Positions 57,418 to 64,000 of a stretch of 64,000 bases of DNA are shown piece after piece. Within the stretch, counting starts at the first letter, position 1, and each line of letters starts with the position of its first letter. The translations under genes and the position numbers were made by a program. A model generated the notes under the pieces. That model saw only the letters and a list, made by a program, of their open reading frames with translations. It had not been told where the DNA came from and did no database searches. The DNA comes from Geomonas azotofigens (GTDB taxonomy: Bacteria; Desulfobacterota; Desulfuromonadia; Geobacterales; Geobacteraceae), in assembly GCF_018919395.1 (NCBI RefSeq), contig NZ_JAHLME010000004.1:411641-475640 (forward strand). The letters run 5' to 3'.

Positions 57418-58923
57418 CTATATTTCGACGCCGTATTTTTCACACCAATTGCTGAATGTCTGGTAGTTAGGCAGCCCTAGCAGCTTAGCGGCTTTGGTCT
57501 TGTTGCCACCGGTAATTTCCAAGGCTTTTTTTAAATGCAGTCGTATAAAATTAGCAAGCAACTCCGGGAGGTTGACTCCTTCGCCTAACGTCAAGGGACT
57601 TGTCGTTTCTGGGGGTGATACCTGAAGTGGCTGAATGATTTCACGCAGGTCCTGGTCGGTGATATTTTTTTCAGATGACCAGATTGCCGCCCGATAAATT
57701 ACGTTGAAAAGCTCTCGCGCATTTCCCGGCCAAGTGTGCGTAAGCATAATATTTCTTGCATTAGCAGAAATATTTTTATGTACATATCCAGGTTCGTTTT
57801 TGCTTTCTGTGTTGATCTGCTCCAGAAAATGATCGATCAACAGGGATACATCACCATCCCGCTTTCGCAACGGCGGCAACTGAAGCACCGCGACCGCCAA
57901 CCGGTAATATAAATCCACCCTGAAACGATGCTCAGCCACTTCCTTTAGGAGATTACGGTTGGTGGCTGCAATGATACGCACATCAACCGGAATGGGACTG
58001 GTTTCACCAACCCGAGAAACTTCCTTTTCTTGAAGTGCCCTTAGGATCTTCACTTGCGCCTTTAGGGGAAGCTCGCCGATTTCATCGAGGAATAGTGTGC
58101 CGCCATTGGCTGCCTCGAAATACCCTTTCCTGTCCTCTACCGCACCAGTGAATGATCCTTTTTTATGACCGAAGAATTCCGATTCAACTAACTCTGACGG
58201 GATTGCCCCGCAGTTCACTGCCACAAAAGGCTTTGCACCACGAGGACTGGCTCCATGGATTGCCCGTGCCAGCAATTCTTTGCCCGTCCCGGATTCTCCC
58301 TCTATAAGCACCGGCACGGAACGGATGGAAATTCTTCGGGCCATAGCAACTACATGCTGCATGGGGAGGCTACGGTGTATTATCTGGTCGAACTCGGGCG
58401 CTTCTGGCGGTAGGCCGGCGCTGAGTCGTTGAAGGCGATCATCGGATTTTTGCAGGAGAGAGGGAATATAGTCGGCAGAAATGTCAAACGGAACGTTTGC
58501 CGTCTTTACACCTTGCTCAACAGACGATTCGAGTAGCTCAGCTTGGTAGCGGGTCTTGGCCAGCAGAATCCATACTGCGGCCATGGCCGGCGTACCGGGG
58601 CTTAGGTGAAACGTCAATTCCAAATCAGAACCAAACTTGGTGATGCTTTGATCCACGCATGCAACTGCGGCTTCGTAGATCTCCCCAAAATTGGTAGGGC
58701 TGGTAAGCGTGACATTGTGAATGGTGATGGGAACGGAAGTGCGGAATTTCAACCAGTCAGTGTATGCTGTTACTTCTTCAGGGGGATAGTTATTGAGAAA
58801 GCAAGCCTGGTCGAACGTTCGGACATCAAGTGCGTTGGCAATCGGCCCGAGGCCGTCGTTACCCTTGCTGACGGCTGACTTAAGGTCGGTACGCCCAATC
58901 CAAGCAAAAAGGAGCTTTCTCAT
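57418..58923 (-). CDS. RtcR-like sigma-54 activator with CARF-type sensor domain
   Basis: The 501-residue protein has an N-terminal Rossmann-like domain (about 1-170) beginning MRKLLFAWIGRTD, with HLSPGTPAMAAVW (106-118) in the place of the ligand loop of RtcR/CARF domains. A sigma-54 AAA+ domain follows: Walker A GESGTGKE (209-216), GSFTGA (256-261, binds sigma-54) and Walker B LFLDEIGE. A Fis-type HTH ends the protein (GGNKTKAAKLLGL). The start is ATG 58923; TTG 58977 is less likely. It lies 28 bases upstream of hsdR on the same strand, so it probably controls the restriction block. Confidence 0.85.
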   Translation of the reverse strand: MRKLLFAWIGRTDLKSAVSKGNDGLGPIANALDVRTFDQACFLNNYPPEEVTAYTDWLKFRTSVPITIHNVTLTSPTNFGEIYEAAVACVDQSITKFGSDLELTFHLSPGTPAMAAVWILLAKTRYQAELLESSVEQGVKTANVPFDISADYIPSLLQKSDDRLQRLSAGLPPEAPEFDQIIHRSLPMQHVVAMARRISIRSVPVLIEGESGTGKELLARAIHGASPRGAKPFVAVNCGAIPSELVESEFFGHKKGSFTGAVEDRKGYFEAANGGTLFLDEIGELPLKAQVKILRALQEKEVSRVGETSPIPVDVRIIAATNRNLLKEVAEHRFRVDLYYRLAVAVLQLPPLRKRDGDVSLLIDHFLEQINTESKNEPGYVHKNISANARNIMLTHTWPGNARELFNVIYRAAIWSSEKNITDQDLREIIQPLQVSPPETTSPLTLGEGVNLPELLANFIRLHLKKALEITGGNKTKAAKLLGLPNYQTFSNWCEKYGVEI

Positions 58924-59018
58924 GGCGGGAGGATACAGGGGACGCCCTAGCAAGGCAAGAAAATTTATGTTATCCAAATAATTTTATGCAGTGCGGCGAG
59001 AGGCTCTATAGGCGTTTA

Positions 59019-59033
59019 CGGTGGGGGATTTGC
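59019..59033 (+). promoter_or_regulatory. Weak sigma-54-like -24/-12 element
   Basis: GG at 59020-59021 and TTGC ending with GC at 59032-59033 have the exact GG-N10-GC spacing of sigma-54 promoters. The -24 half otherwise departs from TGGCAC. It points rightward, toward the pseudogene at 59159, and away from the sigma-54 activator gene. Confidence 0.2.
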
Positions 59034-59158
59034 GGAAAATACTTGTGGATGTTGCGAGAGGGCACATCGACAATATTGAAACAAAGATTAAATTACTTTG
59101 CACTGCCTGAAGACTGAGCTATGTTGATAGCAGCTTGTAAATATAAGCAGGGATTAAG

Positions 59159-59417
59159 GTGCTGGGAAAAGCTCTTTTAGCGTTCCTTTGGGTTTGTTCT
59201 GCGGCATCTTTTTGCAGCGAAGCAGAGAATTGGTAACACGTACTGCCATAGTAACGGAACCAACTCAGAGCAGATCGGCGGTACCACGTACAACAGTAAT
59301 AGCACTAGCACTCAACGAGTTGGCGACTCTTACTATCATAGCGACCGGGTGAGCTCTCAGCAGATTGGAGTCCAGATGTACAACAGTAACGCGCGAACTA
59401 GGACGTATGGCTGGTGA
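59159..59417 (+). pseudogene. Secreted Tyr/Ser/Asn-repeat protein, frameshifted
   Basis: GTG 59159 opens a signal-peptide-like frame (LGKALLAFLWVCSAASFCSEA) that stops at 59234. From 59229 the +1 frame reads IGNTYCHSNGTNSEQIGG, then TTYNSNSTSTQRVGD, SYYHSDRVSSQQIGV and QMYNSNARTRTYGW before TGA. This is a repeat of about 16-17 residues typical of small exported proteins of Geobacter-type bacteria. A one-base shift separates the halves, so it is probably inactive, or the sequence has an error. Confidence 0.6.
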
Positions 59418-59450
59418 CTGCCATTAATAAACCCCACAAGGGAGTAGCAA

Positions 59451-60389
59451 ATGGGATTAAATCTTATTCCTTCAGTAGTGACCTGTTTACAGAATCGGCC
59501 CGAGGAACGTTTTACTGCCCGACAGGTTGCCCAACTGATCTTTGAGGAATTTCGTGAAGCCTGCGAAGGAAAACGTGCACAAAGCCGGCAGGATCTCAGC
59601 GAGGATGATGCCTTGCTGCAACAACTTGCAGCGGAAGTGAGCTCCAACAGGCTAGAGATTTTGCGCCGGAATCCACAGATTAAGACTACCGAGGGGCGAC
59701 CGCGGCATTATTTCTATACGTCTGTAAGTGATGAAGCAGAGGTCGCGCGCCTTGAAGGTGGAGAGCGGCCTCCTGGCACAGCCCCATCCACGAGATCTGA
59801 GCAAGATCTTTATCCCTTATTGTGTAAGTTTATTTACTCGGAATGGCGGATTTACCCGAAGTGCATCGATGAACGAAGATCCTCGAACCGACGTGGACCA
59901 AACGGCAATAAGTGGTTATTTCCTGACGCGGTGGGGATGGAAGACCTTAGCGCTGATTGGGAGGGAGAGGTCCGAGATTGCGTTAGTCAATACGGCGATA
60001 AACGTGCGCGCCTGTGGTCATTTGAGGTCAAGATCCTCCTCAACCGTTCTAATGTGAGGGAGGCATGGTTCCAAGCAGTGTCGAACTCGTCATGGGCGAA
60101 CTTTGGGTATCTTGTCGCCCAAGATGTTGAGGGTGATGACACAATGAAGGAACTTAGGATGCTCTCTGCCGCACATGGCATAGGCCTCATCCGGCTGAAT
60201 GCCGATAATCCCAGTGAAAGCGAGATTATAATACCTGCACGTGAGCGTTTTGACATAGATTGGGATGCATGCAATCGGTTAGCAAAAGAGAATGTCGATT
60301 TCTTGTTTTTCATCAAACTGGTGAGGCAGTTCCATCAGACAGGAGATCCACGTAGAAAGGATTGGGACATACCTAAGGCCACTGAATGA
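59451..60389 (+). CDS. HrgA-like protein: HTH plus PD-(D/E)XK nuclease (COG2958-type)
   Basis: The 312-residue protein has an N-terminal winged-helix-like segment (about 1-95; FTARQVAQLIFEEF). A C-terminal nuclease-like core shows D159 in LFPDAVGM and E192-V-K194 in SFEVKILLNRSNVREAWFQAV. The layout is that of HrgA/COG2958 proteins, which occur near restriction-modification genes. ATG 59451 follows AGGGAG. It points away from the restriction block and appears to be a single gene. Confidence 0.72.
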   Translation: MGLNLIPSVVTCLQNRPEERFTARQVAQLIFEEFREACEGKRAQSRQDLSEDDALLQQLAAEVSSNRLEILRRNPQIKTTEGRPRHYFYTSVSDEAEVARLEGGERPPGTAPSTRSEQDLYPLLCKFIYSEWRIYPKCIDERRSSNRRGPNGNKWLFPDAVGMEDLSADWEGEVRDCVSQYGDKRARLWSFEVKILLNRSNVREAWFQAVSNSSWANFGYLVAQDVEGDDTMKELRMLSAAHGIGLIRLNADNPSESEIIIPARERFDIDWDACNRLAKENVDFLFFIKLVRQFHQTGDPRRKDWDIPKATE

Positions 60390-60409
60390 GACGTCAACAG
60401 GGAGAGCGC

Positions 60410-60762
60410 GCCGTGCAAAACGAGGAACTCGAAAGCAATTTCGAGAAGGAAACGTACGTATTTATAAGGATTCATTTAATAAGTGTAAATACAGGGCACA
60501 GGTCTTTCACAATTTGCTGCAGGAGTATGGTGGACTGGTAACAGCGAAAAGACTTTTGAGCCAGCATGGTCTACAACACGGCTTCGAGAAGTAATCACAG
60601 TACGGATACCCGCACATTACGATGGAATCCCTCGTGCTGCGCGATCCCTGGTGGCATCTTTTTACCGAAAAGGAGAAGGAAGTTGCTGTGGCAAGGCTGA
60701 AAACCTTCAAGTACACCTTTGACCACGGTGAGTACATTGATGATATGGATGTCAGCAAATAA
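60410..60762 (+). pseudogene. Hypothetical protein with in-frame stop
   Basis: One frame reads NLLQEYGGLVTAKRLLSQHG and QHGFEK, meets TAA at 60592-60594, and continues in the same frame through YPHITMESLVLRDPWWHLFT to a second stop at 60760. The second part resembles a conserved hypothetical tail (TMESLVLR...LFTEEE). The first codon is unclear. A nonsense change has broken the gene. No gene is seen from 60763 to 60987. Confidence 0.55.
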
Positions 60763-60987
60763 CTTTACTAGGAGCGGATTGTAGCGCCAAGTAAACTCTA
60801 GGACCTCTCGCACATCCCTTGCGATGGCTGGCTTCTTATGAGGATGCAAGTGAGGGTGCTCCGGTGTGCCGGCGGCTTGTCGACGGCATCGCCGTCGATG
60901 TCACTGGGACCTGTCTGGGCAAAATTGTTGCGCTGTTGAGGAAATAATAGTAGAATGAAAGGCTATAACATTGCAAGGACCTAATGA

Positions 60988-61518
60988 ATGGCAATGACGA
61001 CCTCTGATGAAACGCTTGCTTCGCCTCTTTTTTCCCAGTATCGAAATGATTGGCAAGAGCGTGCCCCCAACCTGGAACGCCAACAATACGAAGATGAAAT
61101 CAAGTTAGTCGAAGGGTTGCCTGATATGAAGGTTGCACCCACGGCTGGTGTTGTTCATGGTTCCCCCCCCACGAATATGGGTGAAGATCATCTTTCATCA
61201 TCCTCGAAGTATCTTTGGGTTATCACGGGTGACGCTATCCCGTACATTCTAGAGACTGGTGACGATGGCGCAAAGTGTGCCAGGGGCCGTCTTTCGCACA
61301 CTAACCTCACCGGCGGTGCGACTGCACATTCAGGTGGCGAAATGTGGTTTGAAAGTGAATCCAAAGTATACATATCTGGCGCGTCCTCAAGGTATACCCC
61401 TAGGAATCAACAGGAACTGAATGCGGTCGTTGATGGCTTTAAACGAGCAGGTTACAATGCCATATCTTTAGGTTGGGATGAGGGCATCAACAAACCGGCG
61501 AGGAACCTTAGAAAATGA
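60988..61518 (+). CDS. Protein of unknown function paired with an ImmA/IrrE protease
   Basis: The 176-residue protein is not one I recognise. It has a charged N-terminal third (LERQQYEDEIKLVEGLPDMK) and a Gly/Ser-rich conserved-looking C-terminal half (GGEMWFESESKVYISGASSRYTPRNQQ, then AVVDGFKRAGYNAISLGWDEG). There is no signal peptide or membrane segment. ATG 60988 has AAGGA 8 bases upstream. The next gene starts inside its last four bases. Such pairing with an HTH-ImmA/IrrE protease is typical of toxin-antitoxin or phage-repressor switches. Confidence 0.65.
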   Translation: MAMTTSDETLASPLFSQYRNDWQERAPNLERQQYEDEIKLVEGLPDMKVAPTAGVVHGSPPTNMGEDHLSSSSKYLWVITGDAIPYILETGDDGAKCARGRLSHTNLTGGATAHSGGEMWFESESKVYISGASSRYTPRNQQELNAVVDGFKRAGYNAISLGWDEGINKPARNLRK

Positions 61519-62915
61519 ACCATCCTGAGTTAGATTTTATTTTTGGTGATGGGAGTTCTGGTGATACACCAGACGCAAGAGCGATTTCTAGCAGCCTGGA
61601 GTTCGTGCGTAGCCAGGACCATCTCGCCCTTTTCTCAGAAGGCGCAACAGGGCGAAAACTTACTGCTTGGCAAGCATATCACTCTTTTGGGTTGAATGTA
61701 TTAAAACAAGTTGCAGAGGACGGTGTCGCAATAATAGTTTGCGATGAAAGTGAACCCGGGGCTACAATTAAACAACAACGGGAGAAAATTGGCCTAAGTT
61801 TAAAGGACCTTTCAAAAGAAGCTGGCATTACGGAACGCCAAGTTAAAGATGCAGAAAGTGGACATACACGATCTCCTATTCAAGTTCTTGAAAAGATTTG
61901 TACTATTCTAGGTCTTGATGAACAACTGATTTCTTTTGTGTCAGGTTCTGGCGGTGATGAAGCCCTTGCTGCACGACTGCGAAAAAAGCCAGGGAACGAT
62001 GTAGTTTTTACAGCACATACCGTAGCTGCTCTGCATGAGGCTTCTTGGGTAATCAGAGCTACTCACAAGTTAGCGAGTTGGCTTGGGCATGGTGAATCTA
62101 AATACTTACCTCAATTCGTACAAAATTCAAACTATGGGCATCCAGGCTATCCTGCCTGGAACCACGGATATTATCTCGCAAGTAAAGCGAGAGAAATCCT
62201 TGGCTTGGACTCTATCGAACCAATTAAGAGTTTAAGAAGCCTATGTGCAGAACTTTTGAATATCCCCTTAATACAATTAGATTTAGGGCAAAGAATTGCG
62301 GGAGCTACAATATCCAACAATGCTATCCGAGGGATTGTTGTAAATGTCACCGGAAGTAATGATAATGTGTGGGTACAGAGGATGACCATCGCACATGAGC
62401 TAGGGCACTTGCTGTGGGATCCCGATAGCCGCTTGCAATCCGTTAAGGTTGATACTTATGATGAACTGAATAATGCAGGAGCGTTTACAGATTTTGTTGA
62501 ACAACGTGCTAATGCTTTTGCCGTTGAGTTCCTGGCACCCAGAGTTGGTGTGCGCGATATTTTTCATAGTTTTACCTCTCCATCGGAAGGTGTAAAAGGT
62601 GTGATGGCGCACTTTGGTATAAGCTACACCACCGCATGTCATCATATAAAAAATTCTACATATGGGGAGTTCTTTCCTCCTGAAATAGGTGATTTTAATC
62701 CTGATGATGAGTGGCAAGGACGAGAGTTGTTTACAAATGTTTATTTCCCAATCAAAAGTACCCCCTCTTCCAGAAGAGGGCTTTTTGCACAATATGTCGT
62801 TGAGTCTGAACAAAAGCGCTTTATTTCAGATGATACTGCTGCTGCATATTTGGGTTGTGATGACATCGGGGAGTATGCTGAGGCACGAGATGCTGTTTTG
62901 AGCGCATTCTCGTGA
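61515..62915 (+). CDS. XRE HTH plus ImmA/IrrE metallopeptidase
   Basis: The 466-residue protein has an HTH domain near 84-122 (IKQQREKIGLSLKDLSKEAGITERQV). A zinc-protease domain follows with HELGH (AHELGHLLWD) near residue 294, as in ImmA/IrrE proteins that cut repressors after a signal. It also has a helical N-terminus with SLEFVRSQDHLALFSEG. The overlap with the upstream gene (ATGA) indicates a two-gene module. Long, AT-rich codons fit recent transfer. The role may be control of the partner or of a resident element. Confidence 0.82.
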   Translation: MNHPELDFIFGDGSSGDTPDARAISSSLEFVRSQDHLALFSEGATGRKLTAWQAYHSFGLNVLKQVAEDGVAIIVCDESEPGATIKQQREKIGLSLKDLSKEAGITERQVKDAESGHTRSPIQVLEKICTILGLDEQLISFVSGSGGDEALAARLRKKPGNDVVFTAHTVAALHEASWVIRATHKLASWLGHGESKYLPQFVQNSNYGHPGYPAWNHGYYLASKAREILGLDSIEPIKSLRSLCAELLNIPLIQLDLGQRIAGATISNNAIRGIVVNVTGSNDNVWVQRMTIAHELGHLLWDPDSRLQSVKVDTYDELNNAGAFTDFVEQRANAFAVEFLAPRVGVRDIFHSFTSPSEGVKGVMAHFGISYTTACHHIKNSTYGEFFPPEIGDFNPDDEWQGRELFTNVYFPIKSTPSSRRGLFAQYVVESEQKRFISDDTAAAYLGCDDIGEYAEARDAVLSAFS

Positions 62916-63220
62916 GGGCGATGAGGCTAACTCAGCCATCAAAACTGCCTCCACTGGGGCTCTCTGAAGTGCTCTTTGCGAACTCCCCCCCCCACACACA
63001 CGCGCAGCTTGCGGCTGGTGGAGATAATCTCCTGGCATTCTCTTCAACGCCATCTTTTCTTCGGCTTGGGACTTTGACCAAGCTTTGACCAAACCCTTGT
63101 TAAACGGTGTGATCGGTTGAACATTTGCAAACGAAATCGACCGAAAGGCTGAGCGTAAGTGGTTTAAATTACAACGACTGCTAGTGCTGAGATGCCCCGA
63201 AGCCGAGTGGACGGGGTGGA
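62916..63220. other. Gene-poor right end of the island
   Basis: No credible reading frame is present. The stretch contains a C-run followed by CACACACA near 62985 and the sequence leading into attR. Short minus-strand frames here lack ribosome sites. Confidence 0.5.
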
Positions 63221-63243
63221 TTCGAATCCCGTTTCCCGCTCCA
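63221..63243. other. attR: duplicated 3' end of tRNA-Gly
   Basis: TTCGAATCCCGTTTCCCGCT plus CCA is an exact 23-base copy of the tRNA-Gly 3' end at 36961-36983. The rest of a tRNA gene is missing upstream, so it is not a tRNA. It closes the island. Confidence 0.8.
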
Positions 63244-63252
63244 GCAATTTCA

Positions 63253-63290
63253 AGCCCCGGTAGCGAAAAGCTGCCGGGGCGTTTTCTTTT
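63253..63290 (+). terminator. Terminator after attR, probably the original tRNA terminator
   Basis: GCCCCGG-TAGC pairs with GCTG-CCGGGGC around GAAAA, followed by GTTTTCTTTT. It lies 10 bases after attR, where the tRNA-Gly gene would have ended before insertion. Confidence 0.75.
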
Positions 63291-63454
63291 CGGAGCGACT
63301 CTTATCATGTGATCGTAAGCTTCTGTTTATAAAGTTGGTTTGTCAGCGAGAGTAACTGGTTAAAAAAACCTACGTAGCCATACTTAGACCGCTTGGCACG
63401 TCCGACACAGAATCTTTCCCTCAAATCGCTTCTTATTCATCCGACAGAAGTAGA

Positions 63455-64000
63455 TCCGTAAGCTTCCCCGTCAAGTAGACATTTCATAAGTAGAGTTTCT
63501 GGTGTAGCGATTCATGCAATCAGCGGGTGTCAGATCCCCGAGGGCATCATGCGGGCGTAGCTCGTTGTAGTCGTTCATCCACCAGTAAGTGATCTCCCGG
63601 ACCTGGCTCAGGCTCTGGAAAACATACAGGCTGAGGATTTCTTCCCTGTAGGTGCGATTGAACCGCTCGATGTACGCGTTCTGGTTCGGCTCTCCAGGTT
63701 GGATGTAGTGGATCATCATTCCAGCAGCCTCAGCCCAGGCAACGAAGTCACCACTGAGGAACTCAGGCCCATTATCGGTTCTCAGCACGTGAGGAAGGCC
63801 ACGCTCCTGCTTCAACCGCTCGAAGACGCGGATTAGACGCCTGCCGGTAATCGAGGTATCGATCTCAATGCTAAGACACTCGCGGTTGAAATCGTCGATG
63901 ACGTTGAAGGTGCGAAACGTTTTCCCACAGTAGAGCGTATCGCTCATAAAATCTGCCGACCACACCTGGTTCGGTTGCTGAGGTACCCAAAGAGGTTGCT
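63455..64000 (-). mobile_element. IS3-family insertion sequence, partial
   Basis: The left end is inferred to lie just outside the orfB stop, around CTTCCCCGTCAAGTAGACA, which resembles IS3-type termini. The exact terminal repeat cannot be fixed because the other end is outside the window. The 63291-63454 stretch has no gene. Confidence 0.55.
63471..64000 (-). CDS. IS3-family transposase OrfB (DDE integrase), 5' end beyond the window
   Basis: The frame runs in from the right edge (QPLWVPQQPNQVWSADFMSDT) and ends at 63471. The rve/DDE core is clear: first Asp in WSADFMSD, second in LRTDNGPEF, and Glu in NAYIERFNRTYREE, with the spacing of IS3-family OrfB. At least 170 residues are in the window; the N-terminal HTH part is outside. 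Confidence 0.88.
   Translation of the reverse strand, partial: QPLWVPQQPNQVWSADFMSDTLYCGKTFRTFNVIDDFNRECLSIEIDTSITGRRLIRVFERLKQERGLPHVLRTDNGPEFLSGDFVAWAEAAGMMIHYIQPGEPNQNAYIERFNRTYREEILSLYVFQSLSQVREITYWWMNDYNELRPHDALGDLTPADCMNRYTRNSTYEMST

Noticed and set aside
57390..57443. Upstream start of hsdR at 57443
   Set aside because: It would overlap the regulator gene and add residues outside the DUF4145 domain; ATG 57389 has a purine-rich site just before it.
58923..58977. TTG start adding 18 residues to the CARF-type regulator
   Set aside because: The domain begins at MRKLLFAWIG as expected for the first strand, and the extra residues look unrelated.
63221..63243. Second tRNA-Gly gene
   Set aside because: Only the last 23 bases of the tRNA are present. 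Upstream sequence cannot form the acceptor, D and anticodon arms.

Overview
The window looks like a chromosome segment of a Geobacteraceae bacterium (Geobacter, Geomonas or Citrifermentans type). The reasons are a GC-rich backbone with G/C-ending codons, octaheme c-type cytochromes beside a DUF3373-type outer-membrane protein, rubredoxin, and a large non-canonical chemosensory operon. This is inference from gene content; no rRNA or species marker is present.

Backbone, 1-37 kb. Rubredoxin and a class V aminotransferase converge on a shared terminator. The GTPase der precedes a rightward 13-gene chemosensory operon (3.3-16.6 kb): PATAN-REC, CheY, CheA, an ExeA-like ATPase, two CheW, further receivers, a zinc-ribbon receiver, a HEAT-repeat protein, CheR, CheB and a GAF protein. 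It contains no chemoreceptor gene. Next come leuS, lptE, holA, rpsT (TTG start) and a methyltransferase. A leftward group (28.5-22.8 kb) encodes a DUF3373-like outer-membrane protein, a small exported protein and two exported octaheme cytochromes, which suggests a periplasm-to-surface electron-transfer or oxyanion-reduction module. Then follow miaB, a bifunctional nuclease, an M42 peptidase, guaB, guaA, gph and flgM. Intergenic gaps hold short tandem arrays (9-bp units twice, 13-bp units once) and paired inverted repeats.

Genomic island, about 37-63.2 kb. A tRNA-Gly(CCC) gene at 36909-36983 is followed 26 kb later by an exact copy of its last 23 bases (63221-63243). This is the signature of an element integrated at the tRNA 3' end. 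The interior is visibly more AT-rich and full of fragments: a decayed amidase, DUF4160/DUF2442 remnants, and a frameshifted REP-associated transposase. No integrase gene was found. Intact cargo includes a peptidoglycan amidase with an overlapping exported partner, a RelE/HTH toxin-antitoxin pair, an Hsp70-like ATPase, and two small mutually similar proteins of unknown role.

The most striking part is a leftward same-strand block from 58.9 to 44.2 kb. It starts with a sigma-54 activator whose N-terminus resembles the CARF-type sensor of RtcR. Then follow hsdR, hsdM and hsdS (type I restriction-modification), an 1,088-residue DEAH helicase, a PD-(D/E)XK nuclease, a DUF3696-type ATPase and a protein with a PLD-like HNR motif. 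Most joints overlap or are a few bases apart. The block reads as a stacked defence operon under a ligand-sensing activator. The three-gene nuclease-ATPase-HNR tail is the best candidate for an undescribed system. To its right lie an HrgA-like nuclease, an ImmA/IrrE-type protease with an unknown 176-residue partner, and an IS3-family transposase cut by the window end.
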